Shown here in pieces: positions 9,872-18,211 of a DNA stretch of 64,000 nt. The translations under genes and the position numbers were made by a program. Position 1 is the stretch's first letter, and every line of letters starts with the position of its first letter. Where the stretch lies: NCBI RefSeq assembly GCF_001633165.1, contig NZ_CP015418.1:3410001-3474000 (forward strand), in the 5' to 3' direction. The DNA comes from Rhodovulum sulfidophilum DSM 1374. GTDB lineage: Bacteria > Pseudomonadota > Alphaproteobacteria > Rhodobacterales > Rhodobacteraceae. The notes beneath the pieces were generated by a model. The model made no database searches and was not told the origin of the DNA. It saw nothing but the letters and a program-made list of their open reading frames with translations.

Positions 9872-11596
9872 TCAGGCGGGCTGCGGCGCCTCGCTGCCGA
9901 TCCCGGGGATCGCGGTGCGCTCGGTCTCGGGCGCGCCGGTCAGAAGCTCGACGGCACGGTCGGCCGCGTCCTGGAACGGCTCGAGCACCAGATCGGCGCC
10001 CGCGCCCAGCAGATCCTGCGTATCGGCCGCATTATGCGAGGCCACCGCGATGCGGCCGCGAAAGCCCGCGCCGCGCGCAAGCTGGATCAGGGTGCGGCGG
10101 GTATCTTCCTGGGTCAGGCCCCCGGGCAGGATCGGCACGCTGGAGACCATCCAGGCGGCCTCGGCCAGCGGCAGTTCGGCCAGGAATTCCGGATCGCTGG
10201 CATCGCCATAGCAGGCCTCGATGCCCAGCGTCCGGGCCCGGCGCACGGCCTGCGGGTTGAAATCGACGCCCAGCACGTCGATGCCGCGCTTTTGCAGCCG
10301 CATCCCGATGGCGGTGCCGAACCGGCCGAGCCCGAAGATCAGGACCCCGGCCCGCGCCGCGCCGGCCGCGGCCCCGGCCTCGGGCTCGCGCGGGGTGCCG
10401 CGGCGCTCGAAGATGCCGAGCACCGGCTCGCAGAGATCGTACAGCCGGTGCGAATAGGTGATCATGTAGGTCGAGGCGGCGATGGTCACGAGCCCGACCA
10501 TGGTGACAAGCCCCAGCGCCTCGGGCGCGACATGGCCGAGCGAGACCCCCATGGCGACGAAGATCAACGAGAATTCGCTGATCTGGGCCACCGTCAGCCC
10601 GGCGAGAAAGCCGGTGCGCTTGCGGTAGCCCATCGCCCCCATGATCGCCAGCACGATCAGCGGATTGCCGATCAGAACGAAAAGCGAGAACAGGATCGCC
10701 CCGGGCACATGCGCCCCCAGCAGCGACAGGTCGAGCGCGGCCCCCAGCGCGATGAAGAAGAACAAAAGAAGGAAATCGCGCAGCGGCGCCAGCCGGGCGG
10801 CGATGGTCTCGCGATAGGGGGTCGAGGCCAGCGCCACCCCGGCCAGCAGCCCGCCGACCTCCATGCCGAGCCCGACGAAATCGGCAAGCGCGGCGAAGAT
10901 CGCGGCCAGGGCGATGGCGAAGATCACCAGAAGCTCGGGCGCGCGGGCCAGCCGCTCGGACAGCGGATCGGCGACATGGCGCACGAACAGGACCACCGCG
11001 CCGACCATGGCCAGCCCGAAGCCCAGAACCGACAGCACATTGCCCGTGCCATCGCCGCCGCCCTCGCCCGAGCCGATCCCGATCGCCGAGAGCACGATCA
11101 TCGCCAGCACCACCACCAGATCCTGCACGATCAGGAAGCCAAGCGCGATCTGGCCATGCAGCGCGTCGATCTCGCGCTTGTCCGAGAGCAGCTTGACGAT
11201 GATGATGGTCGAGGAAAAGGTCAGCGCCACCGCGACGTAAAGGCTGGTGACATGGCCGAGCCCCAGCCCAAGCCCGATCAGGTAGCCGAAGACCGAGGTG
11301 AAGGCGACCTGCCCCAGCCCGGTCAGAAGCGACACCGCCCCGAGCGACCGGATCAGCTTGACGTCAAGCTTGATGCCCACGAGGAACAGCAGCACCGCGA
11401 TCCCGAGCTGCGACAAAAGGTCTATCTGGTCCGACGAGCGCACGATGTCGAGCGCCGAGGGCCCGGCGACCAGCCCGACCGCGATGAAGCTCACGATCAG
11501 CGGCTGGCGCAGCAGGAGGCCGACAAAGCCGAGGACGGCCGCCAGCACCAGAAGGGTCGCGACCTCGCCGAAGGGCGAATGCAGCAGCGCCTCCAT
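9872..11596 (-). CDS. KefB-like cation:proton antiporter with RCK domain
   Basis: A 574-aa CPA2-family antiporter. The first roughly 390 residues form about 12 membrane helices of a Na+/H+ exchanger fold. A TrkA-N/RCK nucleotide-binding domain follows near residues 410-525 (FGLGRFGTAIGMRLQKRG, then DASDPEFL). KefB/KefC relatives release K+ in exchange for H+ under electrophile or osmotic stress. The start at 11596 has GGAGGG upstream; the frame is open to 11737 but lacks coding character there. It is divergent from the universal stress protein gene and lies 86 bp upstream of the P-type ATPase gene, same direction. Confidence 0.9.
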   Translation of the reverse strand: MEALLHSPFGEVATLLVLAAVLGFVGLLLRQPLIVSFIAVGLVAGPSALDIVRSSDQIDLLSQLGIAVLLFLVGIKLDVKLIRSLGAVSLLTGLGQVAFTSVFGYLIGLGLGLGHVTSLYVAVALTFSSTIIIVKLLSDKREIDALHGQIALGFLIVQDLVVVLAMIVLSAIGIGSGEGGGDGTGNVLSVLGFGLAMVGAVVLFVRHVADPLSERLARAPELLVIFAIALAAIFAALADFVGLGMEVGGLLAGVALASTPYRETIAARLAPLRDFLLLFFFIALGAALDLSLLGAHVPGAILFSLFVLIGNPLIVLAIMGAMGYRKRTGFLAGLTVAQISEFSLIFVAMGVSLGHVAPEALGLVTMVGLVTIAASTYMITYSHRLYDLCEPVLGIFERRGTPREPEAGAAAGAARAGVLIFGLGRFGTAIGMRLQKRGIDVLGVDFNPQAVRRARTLGIEACYGDASDPEFLAELPLAEAAWMVSSVPILPGGLTQEDTRRTLIQLARGAGFRGRIAVASHNAADTQDLLGAGADLVLEPFQDAADRAVELLTGAPETERTAIPGIGSEAPQPA

Positions 11597-11862
11597 CAGT
11601 GTGCCCTCCGCTGGAAAGGTGCCCGATCGGGCCCCGCGAGGACGAAGGCGACGGGAAGGAAAATGTCGGCGGGCGGGGGCGGCTGCGGCAAGAGGGTCAT
11701 GGGCGGGCCCTTGTCTTTCAAAATGATCCGGGCTCACATAAGTACTTCTTCGAAAAGGTAAACGACCCTGGCCGGAATTGACGCAGTGCCGCTTGCGGCC
11801 GCGGCCGGGTGATCCGCGCAGGACAGGCGCGCCGGGCAGTGGGCTGGGGAGGGAGGCTGGCG

Positions 11863-12723
11863 ATGAAGACCATATTGGTGGGCACCGATTTCTCCGAACG
11901 CTCGGACCGCGCCCTGCGCCGCGCCACGCTTCTGGCGCGCCAGACCGGTGCCGCGCTGAAGCTTGTGCATGTGGTCGATGACGACCTGCCGGTCAGGATC
12001 GTCGAGGCCGAGCGCGAGGCCGCGACCGGGCTTCTGCAACAACAGGCGGAGACGCTGCGCGCGCATGACGGGCTCGACTGCAGCGCCCATGTCGTGCTGG
12101 CCGATCCCTTTGCCGGGCTGATCGAGGCCGTGCCCCAGCTTGGCGCCGATCTGCTGGTGATCGGGCCGCACCGGCGCCAGCTTCTGCGCGATGTCTTCGT
12201 CGGCACCACCGCCGAGCGCACGATCCGCGCCGCCGCCTGCCCGGTGCTGATGGCCAATGCGCCGCCCGTCGGCCCCTATCGCCACGCGCTCTTGGCGACC
12301 GACCTGTCCCCGGGCTCGCGGGGCGCGTTGCGGCGCTTTGGCGGGCTCGGCTTCGGCCACCGGCTGCGCGGCTCGGTGCTGCATGTCTTCGACGCGACCG
12401 AAGCGGCCATGATGCGGATCCACGCCACCCGCGAGGACGACCGGGAGGCGCATCTGCGCGAGGCGGGGGCCGAGGCCGCACGCGCCTTAAGCGCGTTCCT
12501 GCGCGACCTGCCGCAGGGTCCGATGGTCGAACTGGTGCGCCACCGCAACGGCAGCGCGGCCTCCGAGATCCTCGCCGCCGCGGCCGAGACCGAGGCCGAT
12601 CTGATCGTGGTCGGCACCCAGAGCCGCGGCGCGTTCGAAACCATGGTTCTGGGCAGCGTCGCCCGTCAGGTTCTGCGCAGCTCCACGGCCGACGTGCTGG
12701 CGGTTCCGCCCGGCGCGGCCTGA
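11863..12723 (+). CDS. tandem universal stress protein (two UspA domains)
   Basis: A 286-aa protein of two fused UspA domains: residues 1-140 (MKTILVGTDFSERSDRAL) and about 145-286 (HALLATDLSPGSRGALR). In ATP-binding Usps the nucleotide loop is G-2x-G-9x-G-S/T. Here the loops read GPHRRQLLRDVFVGTT and GTQSRGAFETMVLGS, so the second glycine is Arg in domain 1 and Ser in domain 2; ATP binding may be weak. The start at 11863 follows GGGAGG; an upstream ATG at 11809 is less likely. It is divergently transcribed from the KefB-like gene. Confidence 0.9.
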   Translation: MKTILVGTDFSERSDRALRRATLLARQTGAALKLVHVVDDDLPVRIVEAEREAATGLLQQQAETLRAHDGLDCSAHVVLADPFAGLIEAVPQLGADLLVIGPHRRQLLRDVFVGTTAERTIRAAACPVLMANAPPVGPYRHALLATDLSPGSRGALRRFGGLGFGHRLRGSVLHVFDATEAAMMRIHATREDDREAHLREAGAEAARALSAFLRDLPQGPMVELVRHRNGSAASEILAAAAETEADLIVVGTQSRGAFETMVLGSVARQVLRSSTADVLAVPPGAA

Positions 12724-12735
12724 AGCCCCGTCCTC

Positions 12736-13131
12736 TCAGTCCCCGCCGTCCCCTGCCGCGTCCGCCTCGCGGCGACGCCGGTGGATCTCCTCGGCATCGT
12801 TGGGCTTCGGCGGGCGCGGGCGGCGGACCGGCGGGTCGGTCTGCGGCTTGCCCGACCAGGGCTGCGGATATTCCAGCCAGCGCTGGATGAAGTTCCAGGA
12901 TTGCAGATAGCCGTCATGCGGCAGGGTGCAGGCCGAACAGTCCTTGCGGGTCAGCCCGTTGGCATCGGTATAGGTCTGGTAGGGCCCGGGGCATTCATAG
13001 GCGATCAGCGGACAGTAGCAGAACAGGCAGTTGAATTCGCGCGCCACGCCCTTGTGACAGGGCAGGAACGGGCAGGCGCTGTTGGTGAAGCCCTTGAAGG
13101 CCTCGTTGTCGGTCAGGTCCTTGGGTTGCAT
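12736..13131 (-). CDS. cysteine-rich small domain protein under B12 riboswitch
   Basis: A 131-aa cytoplasmic protein of the 'cysteine-rich small domain' type. Eight cysteines fall at residues 20, 25, 35, 38, 40, 47, 65 and 68 (ACPFLPCHK, NCLFCYCPL, DCSACTLPH), a pattern that suggests metal or Fe-S binding. The tail after residue 90 is Pro/Arg-rich and probably disordered. The start at 13131 gives MQPKDLTDNEAFKGF; the frame is open further upstream but runs through the riboswitch. A cobalamin riboswitch lies about 170 nt upstream on the same strand, placing it in the B12 regulon. Family members often neighbour cobalamin genes, but none are adjacent here. Function unknown. Confidence 0.85.
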   Translation of the reverse strand: MQPKDLTDNEAFKGFTNSACPFLPCHKGVAREFNCLFCYCPLIAYECPGPYQTYTDANGLTRKDCSACTLPHDGYLQSWNFIQRWLEYPQPWSGKPQTDPPVRRPRPPKPNDAEEIHRRRREADAAGDGGD

Positions 13132-13299
13132 GGCGCAACTCCTTCCGGTCGGCGGCCGCGGCCGGGCCAGCCCCGGGCCGGTCAGCGGCAGGATGAAGGC
13201 CGGGCCCGCCCCCGAAGCGAAGGCGGATCGCGGCCGCTTGCCCCGGCAATGGCGCCCGGCCCGGGCGACCGGGCACGCCATCCGGGCGGGCGGTTCGGC

Positions 13300-13480
13300 G
13301 CGCTGGCAGGTCTCCTGGCTTGCGGGTCTCGGCCGGTCCGCCCGCCTTCCCGGCCCGGGCGATGCCGGTTCCGGTGGCGGTTCGGGGCGGGGGCTCGCCG
13401 CTGACAGTTGCGGGGGCAGCGCCGGAATTGCACCGGCTTCCCTTTTCACTCCCTTGCGGAAGCACCAGAACGCCCACCAT
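13300..13480 (-). ncRNA. cobalamin (AdoCbl) riboswitch
   Basis: Read on the minus strand, the conserved B12 elements occur in order. TTCTGGTGCTTCCGC is at 13470-13456, AAGGGAAGCCGGTG at 13444-13431, the B12 box GCTGCCCCCGCAACTGTCAG at 13420-13401, and the closing element GCCAGGAGACCTGCC at 13319-13305. Spacing and order match the cobalamin riboswitch family. It precedes the Cys-rich small gene at 13131, so binding of a cobalamin is expected to lower its expression. The long leader between 13300 and 13132 may hold the expression platform. Confidence 0.93.
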
Positions 13481-13582
13481 CAATGGGGGCCGGGCCCGCC
13501 GCTGTCAATCCGCAGGGCCCTTGCCAGCGCCCCCGGCCCGGCGCTATTGCGTGACGATGAGCTGCTTGCCGACAGAAGCCAG

Positions 13583-14626
13583 ATGACGGCGCGCGCGGAG
13601 TTCACGCTTGGCCGCGAGACCGTGCCCCCCGGCAGCCGCCGCACGGTGGACCTGCCGGTCTCGGTCCTGTCCGACCACACCCCGGTCACGCTTTCGGCCC
13701 ATGTCGTTCATGGCCGCCGCCCCGGCCCCGCGATGTTCGTGACCGCGGGCGTCCATGGCGACGAGGTGATCGGGGTCGAGATCGTGCGCCGGCTCCTGAG
13801 CCTGCCGGTGCTCGGCGCGCTGCGCGGCACGCTGATCGCGATCCCCATCGTCAACGCCTTCGGCTTTCTCAACCTGTCGCGCTACCTGCCCGACCGGCGC
13901 GACCTGAACCGCTGCTTTCCCGGATCGTCGGGCGGCTCGATGGCCGCGCGGCTTGCGCATCTGCTGGTCGAGGAGGTGGTCGGCCGCTGCCAGATCGGCA
14001 TCGACCTGCATTCGGCGGCGGTCCATCGCACCAACCTGCCGCAGGTCCGCGTGGTGCCGGACGATCCCGAGCTGGCCCGGCTGGCCCGGGTCTTCGCCGC
14101 CCCGGTGGTGCTGAGCTCCGAGGCGCGGCAGGGCTCGCTGCGCGAGACCGCGGCGCGAATGGGCGTCCAGATACTGCTTTACGAAGGTGGCGAGGGGCTG
14201 CGCTTCGACGAGGTCGCGGTCAGGGCCGGGCTCGCGGGCGTGCTGCGGGTGATGTTCGACCGCGGCATGATCCCGGCCAAGGGCGTGCCGAAGGCCCGGC
14301 GCGCGCCGCTCGACTGCCGGGTGTCGCGCTGGCTCCGGGCGCCGCAGGGCGGGCTCCTGCGCACCTACCGGTCCGAGGGCGACGTGGTGGCCGAGGGCGA
14401 GCTGCTGGCGGTGGTCTCGGACCCGTTCGGCGAGATCGAGACCGAGATCCGCGCCACCGAGCCCGGCATCATCGTCGGCCGGGCCATGCTGCCGGTGGTG
14501 AACGAGGGCAATGCCGTCTTTCATCTGGCCGCGATCGCGCCCGCCGACCGCGCCGAGGACCGGATCGGCGCCTGGGCCAGCGAGGTCGCGGCCGGGCAGC
14601 TCTTCGACGAGGACGAGATCCTCTAG
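13583..14626 (+). CDS. succinylglutamate desuccinylase/aspartoacylase-family zinc hydrolase
   Basis: A 347-aa member of the AstE/AspA (M14-related) family, zinc enzymes that cleave N-acyl amino acids or similar amides. Zinc ligands are seen as His58 and Glu61 in TAGVHGDEV and His143 in IDLHSAA; DRRDLNRCFPG carries the substrate-binding Arg. A beta-rich C-terminal domain follows from about residue 245 (lipoyl-like barrel with EGDVVAEGELLAVV). The start at 13583 is the first ATG in frame past the divergent riboswitch promoter; its ribosome site is weak. Substrate unknown; no ast or rimK genes are nearby. Confidence 0.87.
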   Translation: MTARAEFTLGRETVPPGSRRTVDLPVSVLSDHTPVTLSAHVVHGRRPGPAMFVTAGVHGDEVIGVEIVRRLLSLPVLGALRGTLIAIPIVNAFGFLNLSRYLPDRRDLNRCFPGSSGGSMAARLAHLLVEEVVGRCQIGIDLHSAAVHRTNLPQVRVVPDDPELARLARVFAAPVVLSSEARQGSLRETAARMGVQILLYEGGEGLRFDEVAVRAGLAGVLRVMFDRGMIPAKGVPKARRAPLDCRVSRWLRAPQGGLLRTYRSEGDVVAEGELLAVVSDPFGEIETEIRATEPGIIVGRAMLPVVNEGNAVFHLAAIAPADRAEDRIGAWASEVAAGQLFDEDEIL

Positions 14627-14662
14627 GCCCGCAACTTCGACGCCTATATCTGGGGGAAGGGC

Positions 14663-16018
14663 CTAGCCGCCCTGCCCGCTCCGCGCCGCCGCCTCGAGCG
14701 CGAGATAGCGCAGCCCCAGCGTCACGCCGCGCGCCACGAAGGCCACCAGAAGCGCCAGCCAGAGCCCGTGATTGCCGAAGACCGGCACCAGCAGCGCCAC
14801 GGCAAGGGCGTAGATCGCGGCGGAAAGGGCCATCATGTTGCGCATGTCCGCGGTACGGGTGGCGCCGATGAAGATGCCGTCGAGCATCCAGGCCGCAAGC
14901 CCCGCGACCGGAGCGGCCACCATATAGGGCAGATACACCCGCGCCTCGGCCCGCACCTCGGGCGCGGTCGTCATCAGATCGACGATGGCCCCGCCTCCGA
15001 ACGCGAAGGCCGCGGCCAGCCCGATCACCGAGACCAGCCCCCAGCCGCTGGTCAGCACCGCGCCGCGCCGAAGTGCTGCGACCGAGCGCGCGCCCATCGC
15101 CTGACCGACCAGCGCCTCAGCGGCAAAGGCGAAACCGTCAAGCGCATAGGCGGTGATCTCGAGAAATTGCAGCAGCACCTGATTGGCCGCCAGCGGCACG
15201 TCGCCGAACCCCGCACCGACAAAGAGAAAGGACAGCATGATCCCCTGCAACAGCATCGAGCGGATCAGGATGTCGGTATTGACCCCGGCGATATGCCGGA
15301 GCCGCGCCCGGTCGAAGACCCGCGCCCAGGCGCGCCAGGCGATATCGCGAAACGCCGCGCGGCACAGCCAGAGCCCCAGGATCAGCCCCGACCATTCGGC
15401 AAGAACCGTGGCCGCGGCCACCCCCGGCACGCCCCAGCCCAGCGCCAGCACGAAGACCAGATCCAGCGCGACGTTGAGCCCGTTCATCCAGAGCTGGATC
15501 GCCAGCACCGCGCGGGTCCGCTCCTGCCCGATCAGCCAGCCGGTCAGCCCGTAAAGCGCGATGGTCGCCGGGGCCGACCAGATCCGGACCGCCATGTACT
15601 GGCTGGCAAGGCCCTCGACCTCAGCGCTGGCGGGCGCAATCCCCAGCGCGGCAGTGAAAAGCGGCCCCTGCAGCACGATCAGGCCCAGCCCGGCGGCGGC
15701 CGCGATCATCAGCACCCGGGTCAGCATCGCGGCCACCTCGGCCGCATCGCCCGCGCCGCGGGCCTGTGCGGTCAACCCGGTGGTGCCCATCCGCAGGAAA
15801 CCGAACATCCAGTACAGAGCGGCCAGCACCACCGCGCCGACCCCGACCGCGCCGATGGGCGCGGCCTCGCCGATCTGGCCGACGACGCCGGTATCGACCG
15901 CGCCCAGGATCGGCACGGTGACATTCGACAGCACGATCGGCAGCGCGATGGCCAGCACCCGGCGATGTCCGAGGCGCAGGGGCGGCGTCATGTCCGGGCG
16001 GGCGACGGCCTCCGTCAT
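14663..16018 (-). CDS. MATE family efflux transporter (DinF-like)
   Basis: A 451-aa multidrug and toxin extrusion protein with about 12 hydrophobic segments in two homologous halves. Helix 1 reads ALPIVLSNVTVPILGAVDTG, as in the DinF branch that uses a Na+ or H+ gradient. It begins 1 nt after the stop of the second thioesterase gene, so it is the third gene of a PaaI-PaaI-MATE operon. Exported substrate unknown; the operon partners suggest it could handle an acid or acyl product. Confidence 0.92.
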   Translation of the reverse strand: MTEAVARPDMTPPLRLGHRRVLAIALPIVLSNVTVPILGAVDTGVVGQIGEAAPIGAVGVGAVVLAALYWMFGFLRMGTTGLTAQARGAGDAAEVAAMLTRVLMIAAAAGLGLIVLQGPLFTAALGIAPASAEVEGLASQYMAVRIWSAPATIALYGLTGWLIGQERTRAVLAIQLWMNGLNVALDLVFVLALGWGVPGVAAATVLAEWSGLILGLWLCRAAFRDIAWRAWARVFDRARLRHIAGVNTDILIRSMLLQGIMLSFLFVGAGFGDVPLAANQVLLQFLEITAYALDGFAFAAEALVGQAMGARSVAALRRGAVLTSGWGLVSVIGLAAAFAFGGGAIVDLMTTAPEVRAEARVYLPYMVAAPVAGLAAWMLDGIFIGATRTADMRNMMALSAAIYALAVALLVPVFGNHGLWLALLVAFVARGVTLGLRYLALEAAARSGQGG

Positions 16019-16019
16019 G

Positions 16020-16520
16020 TCACGTGGGCATCAGGAAATGGCCGGTCGCCTGGGCGAAAAGCCGGGCGCGGTTGTCCTGCCAGGCCTCGACATGGACGCT
16101 GGCATAGCGCCGCCCCGAGCGGTTGACGCGGGCCCGGGCATAGGCGTCGCGCGGCAGCCCCGGACGCAGGTAATCGACCGTGAAATCGATGGTCTTGGGC
16201 AGGCGCGGCAGGGTCTCGGGGGTCAGCGTCGCGGCCTCCAGCCTGCCGCTTTCCAGATCGTCCCAGATCATCGCCCAGGACAGGCCGACAATGGCCGTCA
16301 GCTCGAGAAAGGCCGCGGTCGCGCCGCCATGCAGCGCGGGCAGCGCCGGATTGCCGATCAGTGCCTCGTGAAACGACATCACCCCGGTAAGCTCGTCGCC
16401 GCGCCGGTCGAAGGAGATCCCGAGGAACCGCGCATAGGGCAGCCCCTCGACCAGCGCCGCCAGCGCCGCATCGCGCCGCTGCTTGACGATCTGCACGGGT
16501 TCGGGGGGGCGACGGCTCAT
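16020..16520 (-). CDS. PaaI-family thioesterase (hotdog fold), second of pair
   Basis: A 166-aa hotdog-fold protein of the PaaI/YiiD thioesterase group, which hydrolyses acyl-CoA thioesters. The helix segment PALHGGATAAFLELTAIVGL has the HGG motif, followed by TIDFTVDYLRPGL. The central insertion (about residues 85-105) is longer than in the neighbouring paralogue. It overlaps the upstream thioesterase gene by ATGA and runs into the MATE gene. The two paralogues may form a heteromer; this is inference. Confidence 0.87.
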   Translation of the reverse strand: MSRRPPEPVQIVKQRRDAALAALVEGLPYARFLGISFDRRGDELTGVMSFHEALIGNPALPALHGGATAAFLELTAIVGLSWAMIWDDLESGRLEAATLTPETLPRLPKTIDFTVDYLRPGLPRDAYARARVNRSGRRYASVHVEAWQDNRARLFAQATGHFLMPT

Positions 16521-16945
16521 GCGGCACCCCCGTCGGCGGTGAAGGTCCCGGTCGCGGTCGCCACCGGATGGTCGCGGTCGTCATCGGTCGCGGTCGCGCG
16601 CACGAAGGCGACCGAGCGGGTCACGTGATAGCATTCGGCCCGCGCCACCAGCCGCTGGCCCGGGGTCGCGGTACGCATGTAATCGATACGGAGCGAGATC
16701 GTCGCGGTCTGGCCCGGCCCCTCGGGATGGCTGATCACGGCGGTGCCGCCGCAGGTGTCGAGCAGCGCCGAAACCGCGCCGCCGGAAATCACGCCGCCAT
16801 GCGGATCGCCCACCAGGCGCGAATCATAGGGCATGGACAATTCGGCCCGGCCGTCGCCCAGCGCGTCGACCTGCATCGACAGGGCGTGGGAATGCGGAAT
16901 GGCCTCGATGAAACGGCGCGCGAGATCGGTTTTCGGATCGCTCAT
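16517..16945 (-). CDS. PaaI-family thioesterase (hotdog fold), first of pair
   Basis: A 142-aa PaaI-type thioesterase and first gene of the three-gene operon. The hotdog helix carries DPHGGVISGGAVSALLDTCGG (HGG motif and downstream acidic residue), and SLRIDYMRTATPG forms the following strand. Start ATG 16945 has a GGGAGA ribosome site. The acyl-CoA substrate is not known. It is transcribed away from the MerR/beta-oxidation block. Confidence 0.89.
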   Translation of the reverse strand: MSDPKTDLARRFIEAIPHSHALSMQVDALGDGRAELSMPYDSRLVGDPHGGVISGGAVSALLDTCGGTAVISHPEGPGQTATISLRIDYMRTATPGQRLVARAECYHVTRSVAFVRATATDDDRDHPVATATGTFTADGGAA

Positions 16946-17286
16946 GATGGTCTCCCTCTGCGCCGGTTATTGGGTCTGCCCCCGATCCCTGCAAGCTCAA
17001 AATCCGGCCCCCCGCAGCGATGGCGGCACCCGTCGGGCGGGGGACGACCCACGTTCCGCGCGCGCCCCGGCCGGGTCTGTGCGGACCGCCCCGGCATGCC
17101 TGCCATGGACCGGCCGGACAGGGTGTTCCGATTTATGGAACCCGAAAGCAGAAGTTAACGCTGCGTAAGGTTCGTCGCTGACCCGAAAGGCGAAAAAACA
17201 AGCCGGATGAGGTATATAACCGAATTGATCCGCCCCCCAGAATTGCCTTAGCTATTAGCACAGAAATAGCTGGTAGATTTGAGGCA
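16946..17286. other. 341-bp divergent intergenic region
   Basis: This holds the promoters for the leftward thioesterase-MATE operon and the rightward MerR gene. GC content drops from about 17125 onward. GTTAACG-CTG-CGTAAGG at 17154-17170 is an imperfect relative of the palindrome at 17692-17709. A second inverted repeat lies at 17250-17271. No gene was recognised. Confidence 0.6.
17250..17271 (+). promoter_or_regulatory. inverted repeat in the leader of the first MerR gene
   Basis: AGCTATT (17250-17256) and AATAGCT (17265-17271) are a perfect 7-bp inverted repeat with an 8-nt spacer, 15 nt before the ATG. It could be an operator or an RNA hairpin masking the ribosome site. Confidence 0.35.
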
Positions 17287-17655
17287 ATGTCGGATGTTCG
17301 TCTGAATTTCAAAGAGATGTGCGCCAGGTTCGATGTGACGCCCCGCACATTGCGTTATTACGAATATATCGAGCTGCTGAGCCCGACAAAAAGCGGACGG
17401 TCTCGATTTTACGGCCCGCGCGAAGTGGCGCGCATGACGCTGATCCTCAGGGCGCGCCGGTTCGGCTTCAGCCTCGAGGAAATCCGGCAATGGCTGCTGA
17501 TCTATGACGAACAGGGCAGAGAGGCGCAGATGGCGGCTCTGGTCGGGCTGGCCGACCGCCAGCTCAAGGTGCTGCGCGATCAGCGCACCCAGCTCGACGC
17601 CTCGATCGAAGAGCTGCAGACCCTGCGGGACGCCGCCGCGACCGGCCAGGCCTGA
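17287..17655 (+). CDS. MerR-family transcriptional regulator 1
   Basis: A 122-aa MerR regulator. The N-terminal winged helix is clear (FKEMCARFDVTPRTLRYYEY, then GRSRFYGPREVARM), and residues 85-118 form the dimerising coiled coil. There is no C-terminal sensor domain and no cysteine cluster, so it is unlikely to be a metal sensor. Such short MerR proteins control acyl-CoA or branched-chain amino acid breakdown in proteobacteria (LiuR group). It precedes a second MerR gene and an acyl-CoA dehydrogenase on the same strand. Confidence 0.9.
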   Translation: MSDVRLNFKEMCARFDVTPRTLRYYEYIELLSPTKSGRSRFYGPREVARMTLILRARRFGFSLEEIRQWLLIYDEQGREAQMAALVGLADRQLKVLRDQRTQLDASIEELQTLRDAAATGQA

Positions 17656-17691
17656 CCGCCTCCCCCTCTATCCCCTGCGACGTTGCGTTAC

Positions 17692-17709
17692 GTTTACGTA
17701 AGCGTAAAC
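17692..17709 (+). promoter_or_regulatory. perfect palindrome, probable MerR operator
   Basis: GTTTACGTAAGCGTAAAC consists of GTTTACG and CGTAAAC half-sites around TAAG. It lies between the two MerR genes, 65 nt before the second start. It resembles the TTTACGT-type sites known for LiuR-like MerR regulators of acyl-CoA catabolism. The likely ligand-responsive binder is one or both adjacent MerR proteins. Confidence 0.6.
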
Positions 17710-17773
17710 AAAACTTGAATCCCATGGCAAAAGCGCGCAGATTTTGGATCTGTGTGATGTATCCGGACGACCA

Positions 17774-18175
17774 ATGACCGACGAGTTGATGACCATTCGC
17801 CAGATGTGCGATGCTTTCGATGTGACCGCGCGTACCCTGCGGTTCTACGAGTCCAAAGAGTTGATCTCTCCCCTGCGCGAGGGCCAGCGGCGGCTTTATG
17901 GCCGGCGCGACCGGGCGAGGTTGAAGCTGATCCTGCGTGGCAAGCGCTTCGGGTTCAGCCTCGAGGAAATCCGGCAGATGCTGGATCTTTACGATCTTGA
18001 CGACGGACAGGAGACCCAGTTTCGCCGCACCTGCGAGCTGGCCCGCGAGAGGCTGGCAGCGATGGAGCGGCAACGTGTCGAACTGGACGATGCCATTTCG
18101 GAACTGAGACGCCAGCTTGCCTGGGGAGAGGCGAAGCTGGAGCACTTCGAAAAAAGGAAACCCGCCGCCGAATGA
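17774..18175 (+). CDS. MerR-family transcriptional regulator 2
   Basis: A 133-aa MerR regulator paralogous to the one upstream: the shared segment GFSLEEIRQ is identical, and the DNA-binding part reads MCDAFDVTARTLRFYESKEL. A long coiled coil ends in a charged C terminus. The start is taken at 17774 (MTDELMTIRQM); an in-frame ATG at 17744 is possible but gives an extension not seen in paralogue 1. The gene lies 36 nt before the acyl-CoA dehydrogenase, so it probably shares or controls that transcript. Confidence 0.9.
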   Translation: MTDELMTIRQMCDAFDVTARTLRFYESKELISPLREGQRRLYGRRDRARLKLILRGKRFGFSLEEIRQMLDLYDLDDGQETQFRRTCELARERLAAMERQRVELDDAISELRRQLAWGEAKLEHFEKRKPAAE

Positions 18176-18211
18176 AAGATGCGGTTGGGATGACGTTCAA
18201 GGGAGGAACGC

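Noticed and set aside
6975..10211. 1078-codon open frame on the plus strand
   Set aside because: It lies antisense to the P-type ATPase and has low-complexity His/Arg/Gln-rich translation without any domain, a normal by-product of high GC.
11354..11366. CTTGACGTCAAG palindrome resembling an FNR-like site
   Set aside because: It lies inside the coding sequence of the KefB-like gene, with wrong spacing for an FNR box.
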